Shown here piece by piece: positions 21,924 to 34,839 of a stretch of DNA of 64,000 nt. Position 1 is the stretch's first letter. Every line of letters starts with the position of its first letter. The notes beneath the pieces were generated by a model. That model had not been told where the DNA came from. It did not search any database and saw nothing but the letters and a program-made list of their open reading frames with translations. Source of the stretch: Whitmania pigra. Taxonomy: Eukaryota; Annelida; Clitellata; Hirudinida; Haemopidae. The stretch lies in assembly GCA_021613335.1 (NCBI GenBank), contig JAJTWR010000251.1, forward strand, positions 2,935,001 to 2,999,000. The letters are read 5' to 3'. The position numbers and the translations under genes are program-made.

Positions 21924-22649
21924 TTAGACCGAATCTTCGAAAACCATATCAAGACTGCTCTCGGTGCTGCCGAGGCTACTACCGTCCAAACTGCAACGTC
22001 TCTGATTAGAAACTGTCAGACACTGCTCTGAGGCCATGGGCCTCGGTCTCGGCCAAGTGTCGTCGATCAAGATGTTCTGCAAGATTCTGTCTGCGAATGA
22101 TCTGACGACATGCGAATCGGCAGCCTGAAAGCCAGCAGATTCCTTTTCGCTGATCACGTAGGGTACGCCCTCTCCCCTCATCTCACAGATAACGTTTGTC
22201 AGAGACTTAATGTAGTTCTTGGCCAACTTCAGGGTTTCGATTTTGGACAGTTTTCTGCCGTATCTGACGTGCGGTATGACCTCTCTGAGTTCTTGGAAGG
22301 CATCGTTGAGCGAATGCATCCTCAGCCTTTCCCTTTCGTTACTTTCGATTCTCCTCAAGACTCTTTCCGTGGTCAGGGACCAAGTACCGTCCGAATCGCT
22401 TGTGGAACCGTTCTGCCTATTGCAAGACTTGCTTCTTTTCAGCGTAGAGGGGCAAGATTTGAAGCCTGTCCTTTTCGTCGGCGTAATCTCGGCTGAAAAG
22501 GAATTGGTTTTTGTGGTTCTTTTTCTTCTGCTCGAGTCGTCTGAAACCTTATCGCAAACGGAGTCCGAACTTGTCTGGAAGCTGATGTCGACAACGGAGT
22601 TTTGAAGTTGGAATGATGATCGGTTTGTCAGGCTCCTCGTGAGCGGCAT
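21924..22649 (-). CDS. dimm: Mist1/Dimmed-type bHLH transcription factor
   Basis: A single-exon 241-residue protein. The bHLH domain (residues about 98-157) begins [20 protein letters not shown] and continues [10 protein letters not shown], then [19 protein letters not shown]. The ESNERER basic region with [14 protein letters not shown] is diagnostic of the Mist1 (BHLHA15)/Dimmed group; Glu107 is the expected E-box contact. In animals this group drives secretory and neuropeptidergic cell programmes. N- and C-terminal parts are Ser-rich and low-complexity. A stop codon (TAG) lies four codons before the chosen Met and is preceded by a pyrimidine-poor sequence, so a spliced 5' UTR is possible but not shown. 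No homologous neighbour is present. NeuroD/Neurogenin identity is less likely because of the ESNERER sequence. Confidence 0.9.
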   Translation of the reverse strand: MPLTRSLTNRSSFQLQNSVVDISFQTSSDSVCDKVSDDSSRRKRTTKTNSFSAEITPTKRTGFKSCPSTLKRSKSCNRQNGSTSDSDGTWSLTTERVLRRIESNERERLRMHSLNDAFQELREVIPHVRYGRKLSKIETLKLAKNYIKSLTNVICEMRGEGVPYVISEKESAGFQAADSHVVRSFADRILQNILIDDTWPRPRPMASEQCLTVSNQRRCSLDGSSLGSTESSLDMVFEDSV

Positions 22650-25504
22650 GACGCTAGGCTACAGATTCCTCTAAAACAAACTAGCCGGCATTCAGCGCCT
22701 TAAGGAAAAAAAACATTCTCCAATAGAATTGAAATATGCGAAAATCGCTAACTCAAAAAAGGTATACCATGTACCTTCTCAAATCGGGATAAAGAGATTC
22801 GTTCTCTCAAAATGCGGCCTTTATTTTGAATGTAAAGAAGCTTTTGAGGCAGACCATCGTCGTTAAGAAAAACACAGCCTTGTTGAACGAACGACTGAAT
22901 GAATGAACAGTGGCTTAAAACATGGGTCAAAGTTGAACATCGGTTCGAGAGCAAGCTCAGTTTGTTTGCAAATTCGTACGTGATTTTACTTCTGTGTCCT
23001 TGTAGTGTACAGTGATTTCAAACCAGGGTCCTTACTCTCGAAGAAGAGAGAAGATGAACTTCTGCCGCCAATCTTGCGCACACAATGTCGAACGTCTGCA
23101 ACCCTACAAATTGAGAAACAATGATGTCCGTTTGATATTAGCCAATACACTCTTTATTGCTGCACGCTAAACTTTGTACCACGGTTCTGCTTAGAGGGCG
23201 CATTGTATTCCAAACAATGTGCACAGCTATGCTTTGCTTTTTTTTGTTTTAAGTTGCTGTTGGTTTTTTTCATTTTTCACCATTTAATTCGCCCGATGGT
23301 TTGTCAGCTCTTTTCGTCGGCGGATATTTTTAGCATCGCGCGTTCATGCCATCTCTCGAACGACTGGAAAAGTGACAGAACAAAAACGAGGCTGACAGTC
23401 GTAAAACATCAAAATGAATGCCTTGAGAGGCGGCGTGGAAAAGACAAAATAATGAAAAACATTTTTTGTCTAAAAACATTTTTGTTATTTTGTATGAAAA
23501 GTGGAATTTAAAAAGGTTTTTTTTAAAGAGCACGTACCTCGCCATTTTCTTCAGATCTTCCTAATTTGAAGATCATAAAAATCTCTTTATCACGTTTGGG
23601 CTTCTAATCCACCCCAAGAACTGCCCAAAATTCTACCCAACTTTCGCTCAATTTTCATCCAAGTATCACCCATCAATCCAGGCTACAAACAACTAAGAAC
23701 AACATCAGAACTAATTAAATGTTCTAGGCGATTATAATTTAAATTAGTTTATTGATGTTATTATATTTATTTAACAAAAATATTTTAATTTGTATTATTT
23801 ATCATTGTTTGATTGTTAGCATACCTAAATCATTTAAAAGTTTATTAACCCTAATAATAGAACGACCTCAGCTGTCCTTGCATATTTGTTATATTGCCAA
23901 GTTGACGAAATATTTCACAGACCTTTTTGGCAAGTATTCATTTGAGATTGGCGCCAGTGCTGGCTGGGCTGACTCTGCTTAACTGAGGTTTCCAAAATTG
24001 ATTCTCAAGTTTTTGCTTCCCCTATTTTTTATATTTTTTAAATGTTTTTTTATGGTTTAGTTTTTTAGTTTTTTTTTCGTTTTTCACTTTTGATCAAAAA
24101 TAAAAAAAAAGTGAAGAAAGACATTGGTGCCGTTCTTAGGAAAGCAATTTAATTAAGTTAGGGTTTGGACTTGGCTTGGGTTAGGTTACGTTTTGTATAG
24201 GATTAATTTAAAGTTAGGTTAGATTCGGGTTTTGTTAGGATTAAATTAGATTTAGATTTATGATTATGAGACAGGTTTCATTAAGAAAATTAGATTTTTT
24301 GAAAACTGCAAACATCTAAAAACTGAAAACTTTTTATCGATTATTCATTCCGCTTGTAAATCATACTCTGATCTAGCTATAAAGGAAAAGCTGGAGATTT
24401 GAAATGAATTATTAATGAGCCAATTAATAACCAAACGCGGATTCTTAATTACTCTTTGTGTGTGCTATAATATTGTTTTTCCTATTTGGATCCCTTTAGA
24501 TTATGATGCTGTTTCTGATTACATGATTGCGTTTAAATGTTGACTGATTAGGACCCAGTATGAGGCATGACCAACAGACCATGAGGGACACAAATATTTT
24601 ATTTAATCGTATTCTTCTAAATATTCTAGATTTTGTTCGTTTCACATTTATTATTTAAAAATGAGCCAATGTTTCTTCACGGTTTTTGAGTCATTTATCG
24701 ATGCGCTGACATGGCAATGGTGATCTAATGGTGGCATAATGATGGTGATAATAAAGATGATAATGATGATGGTGACGGTGATGATAATGAGGAGGAGAAG
24801 GATGACGACGATGACAATGATGATGATGATGATAGTAAAGACGATGCTGGAGCGCTTGCGCAAAGTCCAAGTAAACCAAGCGGTTTAAGCGAACATTAGC
24901 GGACTTACCGTTACCATGATCATCAGTGCCATCGTCGTAACTTCATCATCGCCGTCGTCTTCGTCATCATCTTTGTCACTATATTTTTTCATTTTCTGAT
25001 GCTTAAACTTCCATCACATTGCAATGATTGAGTCACTAAGAACTTTTTAACGGTGTGTTGCAGCTTGATATTTAAAAATTAAAAAAAAATAAATAAATAA
25101 AAAATAAAAATACGAACTTTAATCTATTTTTTTTAAAACGTAATAAGACAAAAGTCGAATGTCGAAATTAAAAAAAAAATATATTTCGAAATGATTTTCT
25201 TGCGTTTCGAAATGAAGTTCGTTGATAACTAAAAATTCGATAAAGTCTCATAATTCAACTCCATTCAATCCATTCTGTCCGTCCATGCCACGACTATGCA
25301 ATGATTATGTTTTCTGTACTCATTGCGTTGTGTACTGATCGTGATGTTTGTACTCGCTGATTTGTACGCCGTTTGTATTTCTCGAGTACGCAGTCAAACA
25401 ACCGATCGTGGTGGCAAATATTGTCGTCCAGGGTTCCGACAATGACGACATTCAAATCATTTGCATGTTAACACAGCTCTCTCCAAAACCTTGAAACCAT
25501 TGAA
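22650..25504. other. Upstream flank of the bHLH gene, no gene recognised
   Basis: The first 400 bp probably hold the 5' UTR and promoter of the bHLH gene. The rest is AT-rich with a degenerate TTAGG-like run at about 24155-24250 and a GAT-rich tract at 24714-24845. Short open frames here show no family motifs. Confidence 0.5.
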
Positions 25505-25536
25505 AGATTCATCATTATCATCATCATCGTCATCAT

Positions 25537-25580
<44 letters not shown>

Positions 25581-25590
25581 TCATCATCAA
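25505..25590. repeat. (ATC/GTC)n trinucleotide tract
   Basis: A run of ATC and GTC triplets, partly ordered as TCATCGTCG. Confidence 0.85.
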
Positions 25591-25740
25591 GGAAATGAAG
25601 GTTATATTCGACTGCTAATTCATTATACATTTAAAAATGTCCTTCTTTATCCAGCCTTGGGCAAGGTTACTAGCAAAAATTCATGGAATAGCAAATATAA
25701 AAATAACAATAATAAAAATAAAAATAATAATAATAATAAC

Positions 25741-25896
25741 ATGACGATGATGGTTGTTACGACGACGTTGTTGTGGCTGTTGTCGCAACTTGACCGTTTT
25801 AATCTTAAAAAAAAATTGTTACTTACCGTAGTGATTAACCGATTTAAATGACAAGCTTTTTGATGCAAAAAAATAAAAATAGTATGGACTTAGCAC
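25741..25896 (-). repeat. Near-identical dispersed repeat, copy B (inverted)
   Basis: The reverse complement of this stretch matches 8067-8221 except for one substitution and one indel in the T-run. It is bordered by AAT-rich sequence on the left and the (TAA)n array on the right. Confidence 0.9.
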
Positions 25897-25924
25897 ATAA
25901 TAATAATAATAATAATAATAATGA

Positions 25925-25955
<31 letters not shown>

Positions 25956-25959
25956 AATA

Positions 25960-26018
<59 letters not shown>
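25896..26018. repeat. (TAA)n microsatellite
   Basis: A 123-bp TAA array with a few interruptions, placed exactly between repeat copy B and the reverse transcriptase remnant. Confidence 0.9.
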
Positions 26019-26990
26019 TCAACATTCGAATCCATTACCTGTGGCATGCCCCAAGGCTCCATCCTAGGGCCACTTTTATTTCTGATATATATCAACAATC
26101 TCTGCAGCACTTTTAGCTTTTTCGAGTTTGTCTTATTTACTGTTGACACCGATCTCTTTGTCACTGGACATAACTTAGAAGATCTCATTAAAATATTAAT
26201 CGAGAAATTGACCTCTTACTCAATTGGTTTTTCGCAAATAATCCATCAACCTTAAAAAGGCAAATTACATGATATTTCATCGTCATAACAAAAACATTGA
26301 CCCCAATCACCAACTATTAACGACACTGTTAGTAATTGTGTAAGTTCTTGTAGATTTTTTGAAGTCTTACGTGGATATATCACATTAGTTTGATTCATTC
26401 CAAAGTTTCTAAAAATTATGGTATCTTATCTCGCGTTACCGGCTTTATTAATACCAAAACCTCACTCACTCTTTATTTCTGTCTCATTCAGCCATATTTA
26501 TCTTAATGCAATATCGTTTGAGATCCACTTAACCATTTCGTTTAAACTCAATAATCATCTTTTGTTGTCATCCCCTACCATCATCTCAGCCCCTATTCAT
26601 TAGCCATAACATTCTTAATATCCACCATTCAAATACATTTCAAATAGGCCTATTTATTTACGAATATTCCCAAAGCATGCTGCCTTCTTTTTTTTGATGG
26701 TTATTTCGAGTTGGTAAGTGATTGCCATTCTTATAATCTGCGCAATGTCCACGAGTTTCGGTCTGACTCGACCAGATCAACCTTGAAATTGTTCTCCATA
26801 AAATGCACCGGTCCTCAAACTTATTCTAACATTCCAACCAATATTGAATCGTCCACCTCCTTATCAATATTCAATAGATTATTTAAGTCGCACTTACTTC
26901 GTTCAAATACTGAATTCAAATATTCGCATGAACCACCAACATTAATCCAAACTCATATTTTGTTCATAGTTGATTTAATTCTGATCATTT
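26018..26990 (+). pseudogene. Non-LTR retrotransposon reverse transcriptase remnant
   Basis: Reading across frames gives, in order: GMPQGSILGPLLFLIYINNL (RT motifs 3-4), a degenerate catalytic box FTVDTDLF in place of (F/Y)ADDT.L, WFFANNPSTLKKANYMIFHR (the fingers-to-thumb W...N.L..N..KT.YM.F), and at 26729 YNLRNVHEFR followed by LKLFSIKCTGPQTYSNIPT. This is the C-terminal two-thirds of a jockey/CR1-type RT with frameshifts and a broken catalytic centre. It is 5'-truncated at the (TAA)n tract. The minus-strand remnant at 70-660 looks like the same broad family. Confidence 0.8.
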
Positions 26991-27120
26991 AAATAGGTTG
27001 GCTTCTTGGCGGGTCCTAAGCAACTTTGGGGGCATCCTTTGGCTGTCATTCATTCATGATTTTCCTTTTCCATGTTGATGTAAATTTTGATGACGCCAAG
27101 AAGTAGAATAAATAGTTGTA

Positions 27121-28149
27121 CAGTGGAACCCAGTTATTTCGACCTTGGTTAACTCGCCAATCCTATTAAGTCGACGTTTGTGAAGTGGAACCTCCAAATT
27201 TCTTTTTGTCTTACATTTTCTCATCGGTTATGTCGATTGTTTTATGTCGCCGAACCATAATATCTCAAGCTCAGAAGATGGCCAAATTTGGCCCTTTACA
27301 TCGGTTATCTCGATTCCTTTGACTAATTAAAGTGGAACCGCCAAATTTTCATTTTGCCTTAGCATTTTCTCATCGGATTAACCATGTCTGGAAGTGTAAA
27401 TAGAAAACTAGACAAACAGTCAATAGAGAAAAAGTAAAATCATATTGCAGCCAGAAAAGGGAACAAAAGCAGCAGACCTAAGTAAAATGGCTGAGCACAA
27501 AGGTATTGACGATGTAGTGCTTTAATTGTCCACAAATTCACGAGCAACAAAACTTTCCGTCAATGGTCCCTTGCTGATGGAGAAGAATGGCATCCTTGCT
27601 GTCAAGGTAGAACGCCCTGACTTTAAAGGTGTAGCTGGATCGTCTCAAAAAGAAGCACAACCATTGTCTTCAAAGCAATAAGTGCTGCGATTCAACAGGA
27701 GCCAATGAATTCATGGTTCAACACTCACGCGCACAATTTTTGACACATATGAGAGTCGGGTCATTTTTAATGCTGAAATGATAAAACTGAGTTTTTTGGA
27801 AACGCCTTCCCGACAAGACCTTGTCACGGTGGAAAACAAAGTCGAAAGATCGACTTAGAGTACTAGTTGCTGCTAGCATGGATGGATGTCAAAAATGCTT
27901 TTTGTTGTTAACAAACATGTACAATGTACATTGTACATATTGCTGTCATCAATATAAATTATCACTTTACCTTGTGTAAAAAAAATTCAACAAAAACACA
28001 TGTGCATGTACATTATTATTTATTAAACGCATTATAAAGAACTTTCAAGATCATGTTAATATATTGCAACCATATTGATTTTCGGTTATCTCGACGTTTT
28101 TGGCAAGCCTATAGGCCTATAGGTTATTATATATAACGGGGATTTACTG
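27121..28149 (+). mobile_element. pogo/Tigger-type DNA transposon remnant
   Basis: The left end CAGTGGAACCCAGTTAT follows TA; the right end, reverse-complemented, reads CAGTAAATCCCCGTTAT. CAGT(N)GAACC-like ends next to TA are typical of pogo/Tigger elements. Coding relics between them support this: MSGSVNRKLDKQSIEKK and then KGTKAADLSKM (CENP-B-type N-terminal HTH), LDRLKKKHN, and PDKTLSRWKTKSKDRLRVLV followed by AASMDG (DDE domain start). Stops and frameshifts make it inactive. At 1.03 kb it is internally deleted relative to the usual 2-2.5 kb. Confidence 0.8.
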
Positions 28150-31100
28150 TGTAATTACCGCTATCTTAATTGTTATTATTAACACTTAATTGGTATTATT
28201 AACTTAATTGTTTGTAATAACAAATAATTACAATTACTGTGGGAACCATGGCGACTTGGTTGAAATATCGTGATGATATGTTGTGATGACCACAACTAAT
28301 AGTGACTGCTACTGTCTGATCAGCGCTTTTTAAGTACGGCTTTTTTCTGCGATTGAACCGCAGCCTCCAAGTTTTCAGCTACCAGTAGTACTGGTAATAA
28401 CAATATTACTCATATTATTATTTATACTGTTATCGTTGTAATTATTATTTGTTAAGTCATTAATTAAATAGGTAAGTATTAAGTAAAAACTAATTTCAAC
28501 GGTTAACGGTTATCGTGGATTTGTAGTTTTAAAAATTGGTATTAAAAATAATATTAACATAATAACAAATAATTACCTCACAATTTTTGATGGCAATATT
28601 GCCATTACACTAATAATATTAATAATACGATATTAATAATAATAATAAAAAAAAATTAACTATTAAATCAATCCAGATTACTTTTGAACTGAAATCACTC
28701 GAATCACGAAAGAATGGACAAATTTATGGTTGAATGAAAGCGTGGGCGACTGAAGCGGACGTCATCGACTCCGGCTCCGCCCACTTTGCCAGCGGCTGCT
28801 GGGTGCTGTGACGTCACGGATGACGTAGGAGGACAGCTGGCTGATCGAGATGCTTGCAACCGTTTCAGTTGTTCTGTTTATGTTTTTTTATTCCTCCTTT
28901 ACATTCAAAGATCCTCAATCAACGCCAGAATCTACATGTCAAATCGCTCGCCAGATTCAGCGACGACTACGACGGTGGTAACCGCCGCACCGACCTCAAA
29001 TTGCGATGGTGATCGTCCGAGGAAAGATGGAAGATGAAGAAAAGGAAATTGTAGGCCATGCTTCCGGAAATGGCCTCCCACATCCAGGCTATTTTTGTCA
29101 CGAGCTGCGGTTCTATTTTTGGACTGCTGTCCTTCCAAATAGCCGCTTGCCGGTTCTAAAAATGTCGGAATTTTTTTGAGTTGCCGTGGCGTCATCGTCA
29201 TCGTCGTCATTACGTTGCTATTGGAGGAGACTATAATGGTACCATAAGACGTATGGATGGGAATAACGAGAGCGGGAAAGGTAAGAAGAAGATGATGATG
29301 ATGATGACGATGGAGATGAGGAAGAGGATTGAAAGAAAGAAAATCGCGTAGGTAAAAAAAAAAGATGGTTTGAAAAGACATAAAAAGGGTCCATATGGTG
29401 TTCTATAGCACGCTTACAAGTCGATAAGCAAGGTGAGCTTCTGTAGCCTTAACGACAGCAGTCTTGCTACCTGTAAGGAAGGCTAAGGATATGTTGAAAG
29501 AAAATGTTACGAATTGATGCTAATATTATTATTATTATTATTATTATTAAAACTCATTTTTAATATTATAATTATTATTACTATTATTAATTCTAAATTT
29601 AAAACAACCAAACAAAATCTCGTTTGAGCAATTATCTAATTTAGAAGCAGAATTACAACTGATATTTCATTTCTTGCTGTTACAGGATGAATGTTAGTTC
29701 TGAAACTAAAACTTTGGAAATTGCAGACCTTTTTGGAAATCAAATTCAAAATCATTTAAGTTCGGGATTCATGCATCCTGATTTTCCTAGCAAACATCAG
29801 CCACGTCGTCGAAAACTTCAGCACATTTTCTTTGCTCTTGTTCACCAACATCGTCGTCATCATTATCATCACCATTGCCAACATCAACAGCCATTTTAGG
29901 TTACCCTCCCGCATCGTCCAAAAAAATTCATTTTCTGAGCCCAGCAAACAAAAAGCAAATACAAACGTCAAACAACAAATTTAAAAAAAACGCCAAAATC
30001 GACCCCATGAAATTCTCCCTGCTGGAAATTTAATGAATGAGGATGGAAATTCTGAGTTTTCGGTCACGTGGCTAGCGGAGGAGTGGGAACGACAGCGAAG
30101 AAGCGAGAGATGCTGATGGACAAAAGCGAGAGGAGGCCATGTTGTTGCGTGTAGCTTGTTGTGAGACAAACCGGGCACTCGATCTCCTACTTAAACAAGC
30201 AGAGTCGACGAGAACGGATCGAGCTGCTTGCCAAATTCGAGGCTCTTTAAATCGACTAAACGTTAATGTCTAAATTCTGAAATTTAAAATTAATTGGATG
30301 TTGAATTAGAACTGAAATTAGTAGATTAAGCCGATTAGAAAAGCTTCAAAAGTAAGGAAACAGATCCGATAACAGGTAAAACTGCTAAGAAATCAACTTT
30401 TTTTCATCTGAAGTTCGAGTCCTGAATTTGTCGTTTTCACCGTGTTTGTCGTTGAAAGACGAGCAAGAGGCAGTCTCAGCAACACTGATATCCGGTCGTT
30501 TTGGGCCTTGCTTCATCAGCTGATAGCGAAACATCTGGTGAGTTGGTAACGGTGTGAGATCAATAGCGAATGTTAGTCTTACGTTTTTATGAAGTCCAAA
30601 TAAGAAATCGACATTGCTATGGTAATTTGAGAGATGCATGCTTTTAACACAGAGTATGTGTAACTTTAATGTGTACTTAAGATATATGTACAAACTGTAC
30701 TTATTCGGTGGCTAGCTTTGAAAACAATGTACCTGCAAGAAAAAAAGATTTGAGATCTTCATATTTTTATTCAAGTATTCAAGTATCAGCTATGATTTCT
30801 TTGGGCAACCTTCTTTATTTCACTCTGGCCGATATTCGAGCAGTTTAGGGAGAAACTCTTACAATACGACTTGTTAGTTCCCTAAATGCAGCGTAAAGGA
30901 AGTAAAATGGCATTATTAATTAATTAACAACTTATAAACATTTTTGGCTAACAAGCTTCTCTAATTTAATTTAATTTAATCGCCCGGATCCACTCCCTCT
31001 GGCAAAAATGAAAGTGAAGAAAGTTAAAAATTCATCAAAAATAACAAAAACCAAAACACCTAAACTCTGAAGAAGGAAAAAAAGGCACAAATTTCAGACG

Positions 31101-31639
31101 TGAACCTCGAGTCGAGTTAGTTCTTCCAAGACACGCCCTAAAACTTCTCAACCGACTCAAATGCCGTGATGCTTGTCAAGTGCCTGATGATGATGATGAT
31201 GATAATGATGATGACGGCGATGCGATGAAAAGATGGGGCCTAAAATACGTTCAAGTTGAGAACAGTAAAAATTTAAAAAGTCTCCCAAAGGGAATCTAAT
31301 TAGAACACCACGCTAGCTCCACTAGCGAACCTTGTAATGTTAATGTTTCATCTGGCACTTTCCTAATCACTCTTTTTCCCGTACTTAATTTTTCAAACTC
31401 GAAATCTAGTAAAATTTTACCAACCTTTAAAAGTTCGAGTTACTCGGATGAGCCCTGACACGTCTGACTCTGAGCACGTAGCACCAAGCATCAATTGACT
31501 AACATTGACATTAATATATTATTATTATAATAATAATATTATTAAGTAATTAATAAGAATTATTAATAATGTTATTACTAATTTTGAATCCAGTTGGGAT
31601 TCTGAATGACGGTGTATTTTTCGTGATTTGTTTCCCCAG
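28150..31639 (+). other. Upstream region of the Tob gene, no coding gene recognised
   Basis: Positions 28740-30240 are clearly more GC-rich than their surroundings, as for a promoter or 5' UTR region. A plausible 3' splice site (TTTCCCCAG ending 31639) sits 54 bp before the Tob start codon, so a 5' non-coding exon somewhere in this region is likely. Open frames on both strands in 28786-30178 show no recognisable domains. Confidence 0.45.
28809..28826. promoter_or_regulatory. Consensus CRE (TGACGTCA) plus a second half site
   Basis: TGACGTCA at 28809-28816 is followed by TGACGT at 28821-28826 in the GC-richer region upstream of Tob. CREB/ATF binding is the usual meaning of this palindrome; assigning it to Tob is inference. 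Confidence 0.4.
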
Positions 31640-31693
31640 AATTGATCCTTAAACCCCGAATAAAAATAACACGAAGCCAGAGAAAAGTCAGAA

Positions 31694-34600
31694 ATGCATC
31701 CAGAACTGTCTGTTGCTCTTAACTTTCTCGTGTCTCACCTGTACAACAAGCTGCCCAGGAGGCGCGTGGATGTGTTTGCAGAAGAGCTAGAGAAAGGTGA
31801 TTGATTGGTTTGTCTGAAAATTGTTTTGATTTTTTTTGCAATTAAATAATTCATCAAATGTGGAGAGAAGTCACTCATTTCAACCTTTCAAACTTCTATT
31901 TTGAACTTTCGGCACGACAGATTGATTAGTTAGCAATTAATAATCTAACAATGAGCCATCGAAAATAACAAGGGTTACAGTGCGTGTTTACAAAATTAAA
32001 AAGTGTGGTTAAAAGTGAAGCTGTTAATAAAAATAAGTTAATTAGCTTAAATGGGTGGGTATACAATATAGTATTTTTGTTTAATTTGGTCAAGAATAAG
32101 CTGCATTTACTTTTATCTCGTAATTTAATGATTGATTGATTAATTATTTATTTATTTATTATAGTTTTAAGATAGATTTTATTAATTAAGTATTTCAACT
32201 GGATAATTTAAAGTCGTTAAATATCATTATACTTCCACTTAATAGGATTTAAATGCAATTAACTTGTTACACATAAAGTAATTATATAAATGTCAATTAA
32301 ATATTATATTTTATTGATAATATTGAAATAAACATTAAATTACGAGAAACAACATTATATCAATTATTATCTTATTGACGCAGACATCCCTGCCTTTAAA
32401 TAGCACCAAATCCATTAACATCCTTTTTTTTCGTTATCTTCCATCTATCCGACCCATCACCCTCTTTCTACCATATGTTGCGATGCCTCGACGAACTTAA
32501 CTGCACTTAATGTAAATGATTACTAATGCAACCCAGTCCAGCAAGTAGGAAATCTCCCCGATATATTTTTAGCTCTATGTTTTCGACATAGAGCTTCGAA
32601 ATCTTATCTAATATGGCAAAAACATTTTAATGTTAACTTGATAAAGTTATAATCGCTTTCACAATTAGCAATATGCGTCAGTCGATAGCGGCGTAGTAAG
32701 CATAAACACTGCGAGAGATGACTGAGCGAGCAACTTTTGAGTGAGAAACAGAGACAAAAAATTAGCGAAATTAAAAATAATTTCAACAAAAAACTTCTCA
32801 AAGTGAACGCAAAAAATAAATTAAGAAAAACCTTAAAGCGATCGTTGCTTTAAAAAAAAATTCTTTTTCCATTTAAATTGTTTCAGCTCTGAAAACCAAA
32901 TTTCAAGACCATTGGTATCCAGAGGAACCGTTCAAAGGTTCCGGTTACAGGAGCATCCGAATAGTTGAGGGAAAACTGGATCCAGCCTTCAGGGTTGCCA
33001 GTCAGCTTAGCGGTCTGACCCTTGAGGAAATCTTGGAGCACCTTCCAAAGGGACTCACTATATGGATCGACCCAGACGAAGTTTCCTATCGCATAGGGGA
33101 GACTGGCCAAGTGACTATTCTCTATTTCAACAAAAGGACTCCTGCAGGATCAGTACCCTCATGTCTCGACCCCCTGTCTGTTACGCCGAACAATTTCAGT
33201 AGCTACCCTGCCGACAACATGTCAAACATGGAACAGCTCAATTATCTGTTCAACTGCTTCGGTACCAGAGCTACGGAGAGTAGCAGAGAGCAGGATTTGA
33301 ATTTTAGTTTTGAGAAGATGAAACTCGACGGGAGTTCACCAATTGGTGGGATGCCGACCTATTCCCATCCCTTCCAAAATGCTCTGCAGGTGAGAATTGC
33401 GAACACCTGTATTTTTATATGTGGACCGTTAAAGTTGCATCGTTGCCGTTTTTTTTTTACTTTCTCGATTCAGGCCAACACAAACAATCAGCTGCTGCTC
33501 GGCCTGAACAAAAACAAAAACTCAAACTGTTTCACGGCGGCTGCCTTTGCTCAGACAAAATTCGGCTCTACCAAGATGAAGAACCACTCCAGTCACAGCC
33601 ACCAGGCGAGACCAACGCGACTGACAGCGACGACAGCAGAATTACAGAATCGGCTGAATATGGCCGCTCAAATGAATGCTCTCAATGCCAGATCACCAGG
33701 TTCGTTTATGCCCTACATAGGGTTCCATCCTCACCCGCCAAACGGTGGCTGGCCGCTCGAGAGACAAACGTCTGCTCCTTCGTCGTGTCTGAACAGCCCC
33801 GGTAGCGGATTCATGCCCATGTCGAACAGTCATCTCTTCTCTCATCTAGTCCAGCCTACGCCAGGGTATGGCATTAATTCCACAATTATCTACAATTAAA
33901 TGTAATGTTGTTACAGGTTTTTATTTTGTTTTTGTTTTAATTTGTCGTAGAATAACTAACATAAACATTAAACATTTTTGGTATTAGTATCAAGTTGTTC
34001 TTATTAACTTAATATTATAATTTATTAATAATTCATTGTTACAGTTTATTGTTATTATTATCACTATTTATTATTATTTGCCAATAATAGCAACAAAATC
34101 TATGAAACTCTAAGCTGCAGAGAAATTTAATGGTTCGCATAACTTTTCAAGTTATTTTTTGATGCATTATGGTGAAGAATTTAGTTTTCCGATGACCCAG
34201 TGTGCATTGGGATTAAATGTTTGTCAAAAATGTTTGTCAGACAATTGAGCGAATGTTTTTACAAAGACGCTGAAACAATTTGGTGGACCTTGGCCGTATC
34301 TGCATCCATAAATTAAGACAAAGTTTACATAGGCACTGTTTATTTTTAAGTATTCATTATTTGGAGAATAAAGTTACATTGGAGTTACACCAAGCTGATA
34401 GAACACACTTTGTCACGAAAATAAAAACTAATTAACATTCCTAAATTTGTAATTTCAGGTCGAAGTACAAAATACATCAACGTTATGTCACAGTATTCAA
34501 ACCTTAGTTAATCTGAAATTGTTTTTCTTCAGCATGTCGAGACACTCACCAAACGAATCTCTAACGACATCGGTCTCATCTACATCAACCCATTCATCCG

Positions 34601-34839
34601 CTGGGTTGTCCCTGATTGAACAGGCAGTACTCAAGCAAGACCTGCAGTTTTCCGGACGACCAAAGGGTCTTCAACATCACATTAGCCCCCACAGCCCAGA
34701 CAAACTGAACCCGAGTCCAATTCTACCCTCTCCGTCAACTGAATCGCCGAGCTCTGAAAAATCCCTGTCTAATGATGTTGATTGGAACAGTTTTGTCTCC
34801 AACTACCCGAACCTTCATCATCTCTTAGTGGCAAACTGA
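31694..34839 (+). CDS. TOB1: Tob-type BTG/Tob anti-proliferative protein
   Basis: Exons 31694-31796, 32887-33389, 33474-33865 and 34533-34839 join in phase to 434 residues. The BTG domain (about 1-115) starts [20 protein letters not shown] followed by PRRRVDVF, with box A around [15 protein letters not shown] and box [21 protein letters not shown]. The Tob-specific stretch [10 protein letters not shown] is at 230-239 and the protein ends in VAN, as Tob proteins do (MAN). The remainder is a Ser/Pro-rich disordered tail longer than in BTG1/2. Tob proteins bridge the CCR4-NOT (CAF1) deadenylase and RNA-bound factors and restrain proliferation. I did not see a clear PAM2 (PABP-binding) motif. The start is the first Met at the domain's beginning, preceded by a likely 3' splice site in the leader. 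Confidence 0.92.

Noticed and set aside
22110..22605. Two 128-residue plus-strand open frames
   Set aside because: Shadows of the bHLH coding sequence on the opposite strand.
24155..24250. Interstitial telomere repeat
   Set aside because: TTAGG-like words occur but are irregular and mixed with other sequence, so it is not an array.
33033..33899. Single 288-residue exon for Tob
   Set aside because: The frame starts inside the BTG domain and runs through a stop-free intron; splice sites and the Tob consensus support four exons.
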